DNA of 64,000 bases from CAZSHB01 sp964606885 (GTDB lineage Bacteria; Babelota; Babeliae; Babelales; CAIQNR01), in contig CAZSHB010000004.1 in NCBI GenBank assembly GCA_964606885.1, forward strand, positions 1 through 64,000, in the 5' to 3' direction. Under the pieces are notes generated by a model. That model was given only the letters and a program-made list of their open reading frames with translations, did not search any database and had not been told where the DNA came from. A program made the position numbers and the translations under genes. Below, one piece after another: positions 27,064 through 35,280 of the stretch. Numbering within the stretch: position 1 is the stretch's first letter; each line of letters opens with the position of its first letter.

Positions 27064-28626
27064 TTAAATGCTGATATTTTGCTTAGAAGTATTATACAAA
27101 ATACAGTCAAAAAGTGATTTCAAAAAGAACAAACCAGTTGCCAATGTTGCAAATATACCAAGAATCATAGTAACTGCAAATCCTTGTACAGGGCCAGTTC
27201 CGAATTTATATAAAACAATACCCATGAGCAATGTAGTGATGTTTGCGTCTAAGATTACAGTCATAGCACCAGAAAACCCTTCCTGGACAGCCTTTTTGTA
27301 GGTTACACCTGTCGCTAAAACTTCACGAATACGCTCATAAATTAAAATTGAACAATCGATAGCCATACCAATCGTTAACACCATACCGGCAATACCAGGA
27401 AGTGTTAGCGTCGCTTTAAGCCACGCCATAAAGAAAATAATCAAAAGTAAGTTGTATACCAAAGCCAAGAATGCTAAGAAGCCGGCAAGTTTGTACCAAG
27501 CAACTGCAAAGACAAAAAGCACTGCTAAGCCAATAATACAAGACATTAAGCCTTGGCGAATTGACTCTCTACCTAATGAAGGCCCGATGCGTCGTTCTTC
27601 TTCAAACTTAACAGGAGCTACAAAAGAACCTGCTTTAAGCATGGTTGCTAAATCTTGTGCTGAATCCCAGGTAAAATTACCGCTGATAACACCACTACCA
27701 GGTAAAGTAGCGCGAATAACTGGGGCACAAATAACTTCGTTATCCAAAATAATCGCTAACTGACGACCATGATTTTTACTGGTCAATTCATAAAATCTTT
27801 CCCCACCTTCTGGTCTAAATTGGAAAGAAACTACTGGTTCAGTACCACTCATACCACCAAGTTGCGCTTCTGCATGCTTAAGATCGCGACCAGTAAGGTC
27901 GGTGTAATCATCAACCAAGTAGAAGAAATCTTCTTTGTTTTTTGCTTTATTAGCTTTAGTTTCGCCAATAATAATCATGCCTTCTGGCAAAATACCGTCA
28001 TGTTCATCAAGAAGATCTTCTTCTGAACGAGCTGACTTATGGACTAATTTAATATCTAATTGAGCAACACGACCAATCATTTCTTTAGCACGTGCTGGAT
28101 CATCCACGTTAGGCAATTCAATAACAATGTTATGTTCGCCTTCACGAGCAATCGCAATTTCTGCAACGCCTGTCGCGTCAAGACGTTTACGCAACACTTC
28201 AATGTTACTTTCTACCGCCCATTCTTTAATTTTTGCTACATGTGTTTCTGTAAGACGAGCCGTTAACACCATTCCTTCTGTATGTACGGTCATATCAGCA
28301 GCATGGCTCTTAATAAAACCAGCAGCTTTTTGCACTTCATCAAGCGTTTTGAACGTAAGCTTGTACTCTCTATCAGCTACTTTAAACGATTCAACTTCAA
28401 CATGCTGTTCTTTTAATCTATTGATCGATCCATACATACGTTCAAGCAATTCTGTTTTTACCGCTTCATCAGTTTGCACTTGGAGGGTTAAATAGAAACC
28501 ACCCACCAAATCGATGCCTAACTTTAAATGACGATGCAAAGGGAAAACAAAATAAGAACCAACTGCTGCAAATGCGAGCCACATAAATAAACTATATGAA
28601 CCGAAACGTCTTGAACTTGTAATCAT
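27064..28626 (-). CDS. secD: protein translocase subunit SecD
   Basis: SecD of 520 aa pairs with SecF to drive late steps of Sec export using the proton gradient. The first transmembrane helix (residues 10-27) is followed by the motif LGIDLVGGFYLTLQV (the D1 signature LGLDLxGG). The periplasmic P1 domain comes next, then five C-terminal helices with LPGIAGMVLTIGMAIDCSILIYERIRE. ATG 28626 is preferred to 28674 because AGGAGAAGCG precedes it. secF does not follow; the next feature downstream is a tRNA. Given the many Sec signal peptides nearby, efficient export matters to this cell. Confidence 0.94.
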   Translation of the reverse strand: MITSSRRFGSYSLFMWLAFAAVGSYFVFPLHRHLKLGIDLVGGFYLTLQVQTDEAVKTELLERMYGSINRLKEQHVEVESFKVADREYKLTFKTLDEVQKAAGFIKSHAADMTVHTEGMVLTARLTETHVAKIKEWAVESNIEVLRKRLDATGVAEIAIAREGEHNIVIELPNVDDPARAKEMIGRVAQLDIKLVHKSARSEEDLLDEHDGILPEGMIIIGETKANKAKNKEDFFYLVDDYTDLTGRDLKHAEAQLGGMSGTEPVVSFQFRPEGGERFYELTSKNHGRQLAIILDNEVICAPVIRATLPGSGVISGNFTWDSAQDLATMLKAGSFVAPVKFEEERRIGPSLGRESIRQGLMSCIIGLAVLFVFAVAWYKLAGFLAFLALVYNLLLIIFFMAWLKATLTLPGIAGMVLTIGMAIDCSILIYERIREVLATGVTYKKAVQEGFSGAMTVILDANITTLLMGIVLYKFGTGPVQGFAVTMILGIFATLATGLFFLKSLFDCILYNTSKQNISI

Positions 28627-28735
28627 CGCTTCTCCTGATTGAGTACTACTACTTTTTTCAATTGCAAAATCCAACCAAACAGTCTTATCATCACTAAGAC
28701 TTTGATAGCCACGACAAATATTCTATGGAAGTTGC

Positions 28736-28876
28736 CCAGCCGTCGCTTTAACTTGGAGAACATTTATTTTCTCCGGACTTAACGCTATGGCGGGCAGTCT
28801 ACGATTGTTCTATTACAATCAATGTTACTACCTTAGAAAGTCTGGCCGTGCCAGTCGTAGCCTTGGCGTAGACTGG
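28736..28876. repeat. 141-bp structured repeat, copy B, abutting tRNA-Leu
   Basis: This is the second copy of the repeat at 26838-26978, again exactly 141 bp from CCAGCC to the TGG that complements the tRNA CCA. Its end hairpin is CCAGTC, GTA, GCC, TT, GGC, GTA, GACTGG: the outer stem and the symmetric internal loop (GTA/GTA instead of GAA/GAA) differ from copy A, but pairing is preserved. The neighbouring hairpin is CTGGC-CGT-GCCAG. It lies between tRNA-Leu and secD. Confidence 0.8.
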
Positions 28877-28960
28877 TGCCGAAGAGAGGACTCGAACCCC
28901 CACAGGAATTACCCCGCAGCCACCTCAAGGCTGTGTGTCTACCAATTCCACCACTTCGGC
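28874..28960 (-). tRNA. tRNA-Leu (GAG), with encoded CCA
   Basis: A class II tRNA reads on the minus strand. The acceptor is GCCGAAG (28954-28960) with CTTCGGC (28878-28884), discriminator A is at 28877 and CCA at 28874-28876. The anticodon stem CAGCC/GGCTG holds loop TTGAGGT with anticodon GAG (leucine CUC/CUU). A long variable arm (GCGGGGTAATTCCTGT) and T arm GGGGGTTCGAGTCCTCT follow. All parts are in order. Confidence 0.93.
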
Positions 28961-29068
28961 ATTTTCAAATACGGTGTGAATGTATCAAAGATTTAGTTTT
29001 TAATCAAACGAAAAAGCTTGTTACATGAGGTTATGCAACATAAGCCCTAGTGTAAGATAAAAAAGAAA

Positions 29069-29101
29069 AAAGGGAAGCTTTGCTTACGCATTCTTCCCTT
29101 T
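29069..29101 (-). terminator. terminator after the proline-rich coiled-coil gene
   Basis: On the minus strand AAGGGAAG and CTTCCCTT form a stem enclosing about 15 bases, followed by a T-rich tract (TTTTTTCTTTTTT). It lies about 33 bases beyond the stop codon of the 517-aa gene. Confidence 0.75.
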
Positions 29102-29133
29102 ACAAAAGCTTATCGATTGAAAAGTAGAGAGAC

Positions 29134-30687
29134 TTAGAACGAATCAGGCCCGTCGTCCATGCTGGTGTTCATATCTTGCATAGTATCTTCTGATACTGCT
29201 TGTGGCGCTACTTGACGTGTGTTGTCAGTCTGAACGACTTGCCCGCCGTAGCCTTGGCGTAGGCTGGGTTGACCAAACATGCCTGTTTGATAATCATGTG
29301 CAAAATCTTCTGCTACCTGATCAACTTCTTCTTGTACGCGCTTAACATCTTGTTTAGTTTGTTGCTTAACTGCCTGCACAGCCTGTTCAGTTTTTTGTTC
29401 AACCGAATCTACAGCTTTTTTAGTACGTGTTTTAACTTGAGTTTTTTCTGCTCCAAACCAACCAAATAGTTTACTAAATAGATCACTAAAGAACTGAGAA
29501 ATCTTTCCAAAGAAGCCTACCTGAGGTTTTTTTACTTCTTCTTTTTTAACTTGTTGTTTTTTTGGTTGATCGCGATCGTTTTCTAATATTTGTGCTTCTT
29601 TTTGCAGATCGATACCTTGATTTCTCAAGTTTTGCATATTAGCCGTTATCTTTTGTGCATGATCACGAGCGAGTTGAACAGTTTGTTCAAAGTACGAACT
29701 GAATGCACCGTTTAAATATGCTTGGATTTTTTTAATATCATCCAACAACGCTTGTGTTTGATAATAACTTTTGCGCGCTTCTTTATCATTAAGTTCACGA
29801 GCAATATCTTTAAAGTTATTCCATGCGCGTTGTTCGTACTCGTTACACACATCAATCTGTTTAAAGAGTGTTGTGAGTGCTTGATCAAGTTTGTCTTCAA
29901 CCGCTTGGATAGCTTTTACATCCAACTTAAGTTGCGCAAGAACCGGTTCTTTTTCTTCGGTCTTTTTAACGAGTGCTTCCTCAGCTGGCGTCAGCACATC
30001 ACCTTGAGCTTTGCGGCGCTTTTCCATCAAATCTAAAATGTGAGTAATAATGTCATGCAGCGGACCCTGCTCTAGACCCATTTCTCCATAGAAGATATCA
30101 AGCTCACGATCCAACTTATTACGTGCAGTAATAAATTGACCACGCGTTTCTAATACTTGATTAAAAACTACTTTAATCTCTTCGTACACTTCTTCAGTTT
30201 TCTCCCACCAGACACGCTTTAAGAGCCAATTTCCACTACCTTCAACATCGAAGTTATTAATACCTTCTTGTTCGATAACTTCTTCCTGCTCCATTGCTTG
30301 ATCTGCTGCTTGCATATCAGGCATCGCCTCTTCAGCTGCTGTTTGTTGATCATACGCAGCTTGTGCTTGTTCTTCTTCAGACTGTTCTGGTTGCTGATCT
30401 ACTTGCTCAGATTGCTCTCTATATTCTGGAGCCTCTTGCACAGCTGCAGGCTCTGCTGTACGCATTTCAGGAGATTCTGCTTGAGAAGAAAATCCAGGAG
30501 GACCTGCCGGTGGCGTAAAACTACTTGACGCTTCCATAGGTTCTGAAGGCTGCTCAGGAAAAGCAGTTGGTTCTCCAAAACCAGGAGGACCACTTGGCAC
30601 ACCAAATCCTGGAGGTGGCGGAGGTGATGCAACCATATATGTTGTTACTAAACATAACAAACTGATACGTAGACTCTTTTTTTTCAC
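29134..30687 (-). CDS. secreted proline-rich coiled-coil protein carrying an inserted repeat
   Basis: The 517-aa protein has a signal peptide (MKKKSLRISLLCLVTTYMVAS). A proline-rich segment follows with PPPPPGFG and two PPGF repeats (residues 21-70), then a Gln/Glu-rich acidic stretch (75-150). Residues 150-380 are helical and probably coiled coil. A Lys-rich region ends in a hydrophobic helix (KISQFFSDLFSKLFGWFG), and the tail is helical. Near residues 473-482 the peptide SLRQGYGGQ is encoded by a palindromic repeat inserted in frame (29241-29268). Proline clusters of this kind can bind SH3, EVH1 or profilin-like host modules; a host-interaction role is inference. A terminator follows. Confidence 0.8.
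   Translation of the reverse strand: MKKKSLRISLLCLVTTYMVASPPPPPGFGVPSGPPGFGEPTAFPEQPSEPMEASSSFTPPAGPPGFSSQAESPEMRTAEPAAVQEAPEYREQSEQVDQQPEQSEEEQAQAAYDQQTAAEEAMPDMQAADQAMEQEEVIEQEGINNFDVEGSGNWLLKRVWWEKTEEVYEEIKVVFNQVLETRGQFITARNKLDRELDIFYGEMGLEQGPLHDIITHILDLMEKRRKAQGDVLTPAEEALVKKTEEKEPVLAQLKLDVKAIQAVEDKLDQALTTLFKQIDVCNEYEQRAWNNFKDIARELNDKEARKSYYQTQALLDDIKKIQAYLNGAFSSYFEQTVQLARDHAQKITANMQNLRNQGIDLQKEAQILENDRDQPKKQQVKKEEVKKPQVGFFGKISQFFSDLFSKLFGWFGAEKTQVKTRTKKAVDSVEQKTEQAVQAVKQQTKQDVKRVQEEVDQVAEDFAHDYQTGMFGQPSLRQGYGGQVVQTDNTRQVAPQAVSEDTMQDMNTSMDDGPDSF
29241..29268. repeat. palindromic hairpin repeat inside a coding region (copy C)
   Basis: The sequence carries the same core as the tRNA-linked repeats: outer arm CCCGCC/GGCTGGG, internal GTA/GTA, inner GCC/GGC around TT. 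Only the roughly 28-bp hairpin is present, not the 141-bp unit. It is read on the minus strand as part of PSLRQGYGGQ in the proline-rich secreted protein and keeps the frame open. Confidence 0.75.
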
Positions 30688-30713
30688 GCCATTTCTCCCG
30701 TGTTACCTACGCG

Positions 30714-31175
30714 TTATAACGTCTGAGAAAGCTCTTTTAATTCATTAAGCAAACTTTTTGAAAGTTCTTCTGCTTCCCATGAAGTGTAGCTCCAGCGAAC
30801 CCCAGAATCTATACGCGTTAATACAGAACGATCACTTTTGATGTCGATGATATCAATACGAACAACATTGATCAATGGATGAACATTTGATGGTGCTCTA
30901 ACAACTCCGGCACGTCCTAAAACGCTGTACGCAACGTTACCTTCGTCCATAAAACAGAGCATCACTTTTTTCTGCCATACCATGTTGTGATAACCAACAT
31001 GATCTTTATGAATCGCGATCAAAATACTTTCAAGGCCCTTAGGATAGATACATTGAATAGGAGTTGTGTGTGGCAAACCTTTTTCTGAAAAGGTCGCAAG
31101 AACACCAACAGTTTTTCCCGCTTTTAATATATTTACCAAATCTTCAGGCAATTTAACGCCAACATGCTTAGCCAT
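30714..31175 (-). CDS. pyridoxamine 5'-phosphate oxidase-like FMN-binding protein
   Basis: The 153-aa protein looks like a split-barrel flavin-binding protein of the PNPOx-like superfamily. The N-terminal helix is followed by GKTVGVLATFSEKGLPHTTPIQCIYP, the usual strand-turn-strand with 'G.P..TP' that binds FMN phosphate. Strands then run to VLGRAGVVR. Catalytic PNP oxidase residues are not recognisable, so vitamin B6 synthesis should not be assumed; members act in flavin, F420 or heme chemistry. The ATG at 31175 has AAGGTG at a suitable distance, unlike the longer TTG start at 31181. Confidence 0.7.
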   Translation of the reverse strand: MAKHVGVKLPEDLVNILKAGKTVGVLATFSEKGLPHTTPIQCIYPKGLESILIAIHKDHVGYHNMVWQKKVMLCFMDEGNVAYSVLGRAGVVRAPSNVHPLINVVRIDIIDIKSDRSVLTRIDSGVRWSYTSWEAEELSKSLLNELKELSQTL

Positions 31176-31232
31176 AGACAAAACACCTTTTATATCTGTT
31201 TAAAATTCGCACTATCTACGAACTTTAATGAA

Positions 31233-32414
31233 TTACGCTGTTAACAAAACGGCAACCTCGTGCTCTAATGCAAGAGCCGTTGGTTGAAGATAGATCCGTC
31301 CCTGTGTCACGACAATATAATTTTTCTTCTCTAATTGACCAATGCGGTCTTTAATAAGCAGTTCCCGCTCAGAACTTACTCCTTCCATAACAGTTTTTAT
31401 GTCCACCCCTATTTTAGTTCTTATGGCAAGCATAATCTTTTCTGCTCGTACTTGCTGACTATCTAATGCTTCTGCAAAGCAATACTGATCCTGGTTAACC
31501 GTTTGCGCCTCTATATAGTCCATAATATTTTTTGTATTTTGGAATCTTTGTTGACCATCAAAAGAACACGCTCCAACACCAATACCTTTATACGGTCTGC
31601 GTTGCCAATACATTTGATTATGTTTTGATTCATGACCCGGTTGCGCAAAGCTAGAAACTTCATACTGGTAAAAACCATACTGTTCTAGTGTGCTTACCGT
31701 CCAATAATACAAATCTACTAATCCATCATCTGCAGGCAACGTAAACTCTTGACGTTTAAGTCTAAAATATAAAGGCGTTGTATCGTGCACTGATAAAAAA
31801 TAAACTGACAAATGATTGATTGGCCAGGTTACTACTTCCAGCACCATAGCTTTCCACGCATCGTCAGTTATTCCGGGCAATCCGATAATTAAATCGATAG
31901 ATAATGATTTGATGTTGCCAGCAAGCATTTTAACCAACGCTCTTACCTGATCAGCTTTTTGATGCCTGTTAAGCTGAGCAAGCACACGGTCATCAAGGCT
32001 TTGTACCCCTATACTGACCCGGGTTATGCCAATCTGCTGCCATATGGCAACCTGCTCCTGAACAACGGTTCCAGGATTTGCTTCTATAGTTATTTCAGAG
32101 ATCATACGAGTATCAAAGGTATCTTTTAGTATACCAAATATGTCAAGCAGGAGATCATTAGGAAAAGTACTTGGTGTTCCACCGCCGATATAGACTGTAT
32201 GTAAAGGAGCTTGAGCGCCACCCTGCTGCCCATACCTTATAAGCTCGTTTTTAAGCGCTTTGTAATAATCCTGCATCTTATAATCTAAGTTTGCCATTGC
32301 CACAAAAGGGCAAAAATGGCACTTGTAAGGACAAAACGGCCAGTGAATGTATAAAGACTGTTGATCTGATGGGGCATTAAAATTCACACGGCCTCGCTTA
32401 ATACACGCAAACAA
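31233..32414 (-). CDS. hemW: HemW-like radical SAM protein (heme chaperone, formerly HemN-like)
   Basis: The 393-aa protein has the radical SAM cluster motif CPYKCHFC (CxxxCxxC) near residues 28-35 in the context LYIHWPFCPYKCHFCPF. Other HemW marks are YIGGGTPST, TIEANPG, RVSIGVQSLDDRVL, SIDLIIGLPG and a C-terminal HemN domain. HemW binds heme and is thought to insert it into respiratory proteins; it is often misannotated as coproporphyrinogen oxidase. The start is uncertain: TTG at 32414 or GTG at 32387, which follows GAGG. No other heme gene is close. Nothing but a PNPOx-like gene lies downstream. Confidence 0.88.
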   Translation of the reverse strand: MFACIKRGRVNFNAPSDQQSLYIHWPFCPYKCHFCPFVAMANLDYKMQDYYKALKNELIRYGQQGGAQAPLHTVYIGGGTPSTFPNDLLLDIFGILKDTFDTRMISEITIEANPGTVVQEQVAIWQQIGITRVSIGVQSLDDRVLAQLNRHQKADQVRALVKMLAGNIKSLSIDLIIGLPGITDDAWKAMVLEVVTWPINHLSVYFLSVHDTTPLYFRLKRQEFTLPADDGLVDLYYWTVSTLEQYGFYQYEVSSFAQPGHESKHNQMYWQRRPYKGIGVGACSFDGQQRFQNTKNIMDYIEAQTVNQDQYCFAEALDSQQVRAEKIMLAIRTKIGVDIKTVMEGVSSERELLIKDRIGQLEKKNYIVVTQGRIYLQPTALALEHEVAVLLTA

Positions 32415-32557
32415 ATAAGGGTATTAAGCAAGTCTAGCGCTTTTTACCGAGCAATACAAACACGGATACGTAGCCTACTCACTTTTATTGCCTTTTAGCT
32501 CCTAGAGCGTCATACTTATAAACAACTTTTTTTGACTCTCAACTAGAAGATAAAACT

Positions 32558-33523
32558 ATGCAAATATACTGGTTTTTATGTATTTTTTTAACACTCACAC
32601 TCCCGCTTACTGCTTCTGAAAAAACCGGCAATAATAATCAGTTGTGCGTTCCTGAAAACATGCAAGCTTTAATAAGAGCACAATCATGGCCTTCAGAAAC
32701 TTTTCCTGCAAAAGAACAAGTACAACCTGCAGCTACTGGCCGTAAAAGAGTTACCCGAGCAAGATTTGGCGCAACATCAGCGCCTACCATACTCAATACT
32801 AACATGCCTACCGGTTCAGAAAGTGGTTATGGCACAGATGGCAGCACAGGTGGCGATAGCGACGATGATAATCTGAACAGTCTCTATTTTTCAGCTCATC
32901 TAGCATCTACCCATACAATCCCAAAGCATATTCCTGCCGCTATAAAAGATTTTCAAGATTCTTCTGACAACCCGGCGCCCAGCAAAATGTATCCACCAGA
33001 AGTAGTAGCTGCACAAGCAGCGTGCTTAAGAAGACTAAATGTCCTAAAAAATGAACTCCATGCGCCAACTGTGCGTAGTGAAGATTTTATTGAAGCTGAA
33101 AACGATCTTACCGGTTTAGCGCTTATACAAGCAGAACTAGAAGATGCGTGCAACGCACGAAAAGAAGCACGCGAACAACGTACAAAAATAAAACCACTTA
33201 AATATGTCACCTTTCCTAAAGGCCCTGTCAGCACAGAATTCTCTAAAAGAAAAATCAGTTTTGGTGACCACTATGTTCAAGCAGAGTTTCAAACCGACAT
33301 TGAACAGATGTGGGCAAGAGCACTCAATCAGCGCCTTAACGAGGCTCCGCTAGAAAGCAAAAATAGGCTAACAACATTTTATGCTGAACACCCAGAACCT
33401 ATTTTATCGCTCGATCTTCTTGGATTAGCAGCAGCAATAGTAACAAACGATGCCACACTAGATTTAGAAGATCATCAAGAACTAATTGATCGCCTTAACG
33501 CACTAAAACCTAAAAAGGTATAG
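32558..33523 (+). CDS. unknown secreted protein (321 aa)
   Basis: I do not recognise this protein. It has a signal peptide (MQIYWFLCIFLTLTLPLTAS) and a low-complexity Gly/Ser/Asp segment (about residues 85-110, GSESGYGTDGSTGGDSDDD). A helical, charged second half follows (about 155-315), including QAELEDACNARKEAREQRTK. No membrane helix follows the signal. It begins a rightward cluster of five secreted genes that ends at 35280. Codon use looks like its neighbours. Function unknown; position suggests the group is functionally related. Confidence 0.72.
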   Translation: MQIYWFLCIFLTLTLPLTASEKTGNNNQLCVPENMQALIRAQSWPSETFPAKEQVQPAATGRKRVTRARFGATSAPTILNTNMPTGSESGYGTDGSTGGDSDDDNLNSLYFSAHLASTHTIPKHIPAAIKDFQDSSDNPAPSKMYPPEVVAAQAACLRRLNVLKNELHAPTVRSEDFIEAENDLTGLALIQAELEDACNARKEAREQRTKIKPLKYVTFPKGPVSTEFSKRKISFGDHYVQAEFQTDIEQMWARALNQRLNEAPLESKNRLTTFYAEHPEPILSLDLLGLAAAIVTNDATLDLEDHQELIDRLNALKPKKV

Positions 33524-33588
33524 GCACCATACTAAAAATCTATTACCATATGGTTATTGAAAATAATGCGTATTTAATAAGGTTATTT

Positions 33589-34143
33589 ATGAAGAAGTTT
33601 GCTTTATTGCTCGCTCTGTTACCAGCATATAGCTGTGCATCAAACCATGAACTCAAACAAATAGATTGCATTCCTCATCAAATCATTTTGCCTATACCTC
33701 ATGAAGAAGAACAAGAAGGATATTGGTGCATATCTGAATCTGAAAATAATATCATTCATCACAAACTTTTTTATAAATCCGGAGTAGAGTACGGCAGCTA
33801 TCATAGAAAAGGAACTACAGATACAATATATTTTATCCCCGGAGAAATAGATGGGAAGCCATATGCTTTGTATCCAGGAGCATCCCTACCAGCATGCTAT
33901 CGCGGTTCATGGACGCACATTCCTTATTTTACCACTCCAGATAGAGCTAACTGGTCAACTGTAATTAAAATAGAAGCGGAAAAAGATTTTATCTTAAATA
34001 AACTTGTCGGCGCTCAACAACAATCTCGAGATAAACAAAACAAATTCCATCGAGCAGCTATAACTGCTGCAACAGGAATGATTTGCATAGGACTATATGG
34101 AATATTATCTATTATAGGGCAACAAGCACTATTGAACCCCTAA
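33589..34143 (+). CDS. small secreted protein with C-terminal membrane anchor (184 aa)
   Basis: Start ATG 33589 is chosen because it gives a signal peptide at the N terminus (MKKFALLLALLPAYSCAS) and is preceded by AAGG. The signal peptide is nearly identical to that of the next gene (MKKFVFLLALLPAYIYAN). The middle has beta-rich aromatic segments (GYWCISESENNIIHHKLFYKSG). The end has one hydrophobic helix (AAITAATGMICIGLYGILSIIG), so the protein may be anchored with its bulk in the periplasm. No known domain is recognised. Confidence 0.7.
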   Translation: MKKFALLLALLPAYSCASNHELKQIDCIPHQIILPIPHEEEQEGYWCISESENNIIHHKLFYKSGVEYGSYHRKGTTDTIYFIPGEIDGKPYALYPGASLPACYRGSWTHIPYFTTPDRANWSTVIKIEAEKDFILNKLVGAQQQSRDKQNKFHRAAITAATGMICIGLYGILSIIGQQALLNP

Positions 34144-34181
34144 ATTTCTGTCTATGTCTAAAAATGAAAAAAGGATTTTAA

Positions 34182-34514
34182 ATGAAAAAATTTGTTTTTT
34201 TGCTCGCTCTGTTGCCAGCATATATCTATGCCAACGGCGATCAACAACATCAGTACCAGCGACTAACAGAAATAGTAACAACACGTGAAATAAACAACAC
34301 CGATCCTCGCGCAGCTCTTGTTGCTGCAAGTATCCCTGACAGCGATGAAGAACACGTGTATGTCAGAGATAACCATAGTAACGATAATCAGATCGATCTT
34401 TATGCTAAGCAACAACCACGCGTTATTTGCGTATTAGCTCTTGGCAGCTGTGCATTTATAGGTGGTGTAGCTTATTATTTTTATCATCTTATACACCAAC
34501 ACCAAGAAAATTAA
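34182..34514 (+). CDS. small secreted protein with C-terminal membrane anchor (110 aa)
   Basis: The protein has a signal peptide (MKKFVFLLALLPAYIYANG) shared with the upstream gene, a short polar middle (residues 20-80) and one membrane helix near the C terminus (RVICVLALGSCAFIGGVAYYFYHLI). AAAGGA precedes the ATG. It looks like a shortened relative of the preceding gene in its signal peptide only. Function is unknown. Confidence 0.68.
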   Translation: MKKFVFLLALLPAYIYANGDQQHQYQRLTEIVTTREINNTDPRAALVAASIPDSDEEHVYVRDNHSNDNQIDLYAKQQPRVICVLALGSCAFIGGVAYYFYHLIHQHQEN

Positions 34515-34519
34515 TTGCC

Positions 34520-34924
34520 ATGTTTATACTCCTTATATCTCTTTGCTTTTTATCACTCGATCTTTCTGCAGGGCAACATGGTCCCATGGACCCACCTATT
34601 ATCCCACAACAACTTCTGCAAAATCGTCGTGCACCTGATCCTTCTACTCAAAACGAAATTACCTCACTAAGAGCACTAATAGCACAGCACGAACATCAAA
34701 AAACTCTAGCTCCCAATAATGCAACAGCGACAGCTGTACTTGATACACGCATAAGTATAATTCAAAAAGATATTGATCGATTAGAACATGCAGCTAACGA
34801 TTTTACCAAAGTTCAGCTAACTCCAAAGATGGTACATATGCTTGCGGGAATAATTTTTGCAGGAACATGTTATCTCTATATCTGTGCTCGCAACCGTACT
34901 ACAACTAACGACCCATCAGCATGA
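34520..34924 (+). CDS. small secreted protein with C-terminal membrane anchor (134 aa)
   Basis: The frame is open from 34427, but ATG 34520 is the sensible start. It avoids overlap with the preceding gene and puts a signal peptide first (MFILLISLCFLSLDLSAG). The middle forms a helix with coiled-coil character (NEITSLRALIAQHEHQKTL ... DTRISIIQKDIDRLEHAAND). A C-terminal membrane helix follows (MVHMLAGIIFAGTCYLYICA). It begins five bases after the previous stop, so translation is probably coupled. Function unknown. Confidence 0.65.
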   Translation: MFILLISLCFLSLDLSAGQHGPMDPPIIPQQLLQNRRAPDPSTQNEITSLRALIAQHEHQKTLAPNNATATAVLDTRISIIQKDIDRLEHAANDFTKVQLTPKMVHMLAGIIFAGTCYLYICARNRTTTNDPSA

Positions 34925-35013
34925 TAACTATCCATCAGTATTATTCTGCATACAGATCAGCTATAATCTCATGCTGATAACAATCACACCATTCATAAAA
35001 AACGAAAGACTGT

Positions 35014-35280
35014 ATGTACAAACGTAAACTTTTATCAACAGTAGCACTCTGTACTATCTTGGCATCAACGAACAACGTAGTTGCTACCGGTGACGAACAA
35101 AACACAAAGCAAACTCAACAAAAACTTCAACAAGCTGCCGCATCACAAAAAGCAGCTAAAGCGCAACCTGTTATAAACCGTACAGATAAAGAAATATTTG
35201 GCATGCTTGTTACCGCTGCTGCTATAGGTGCATTGTTTGCAGTAACAGAAACCGCAACCAACATGACCATTTTAAACTAG
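35014..35280 (+). CDS. small secreted protein with C-terminal hydrophobic helix (88 aa)
   Basis: This is the last member of the small secreted cluster. It has a signal peptide (MYKRKLLSTVALCTILASTNNVVA), a Gln/Ala/Lys helix (residues 28-55) and a hydrophobic C-terminal helix (IFGMLVTAAAIGALFAVTETA). Its stop codon lies in CTAG shared with the stop of the convergent DUF4381-like gene. Function unknown. Confidence 0.65.
   Translation: MYKRKLLSTVALCTILASTNNVVATGDEQNTKQTQQKLQQAAASQKAAKAQPVINRTDKEIFGMLVTAAAIGALFAVTETATNMTILN

Noticed and set aside
27541..27580. AAGCCTTGGCGAA in secD resembling the core of the palindromic repeat
   Set aside because: It encodes the ordinary SecD sequence SIRQGL and lacks the second arm, so the likeness is chance.
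26838..28876. Integron attC site or tRNA-integrated prophage as explanation of the tRNA-linked repeats
   Set aside because: No integrase, recombinase or cassette gene lies nearby, and secD and pgsA are normal housekeeping genes.
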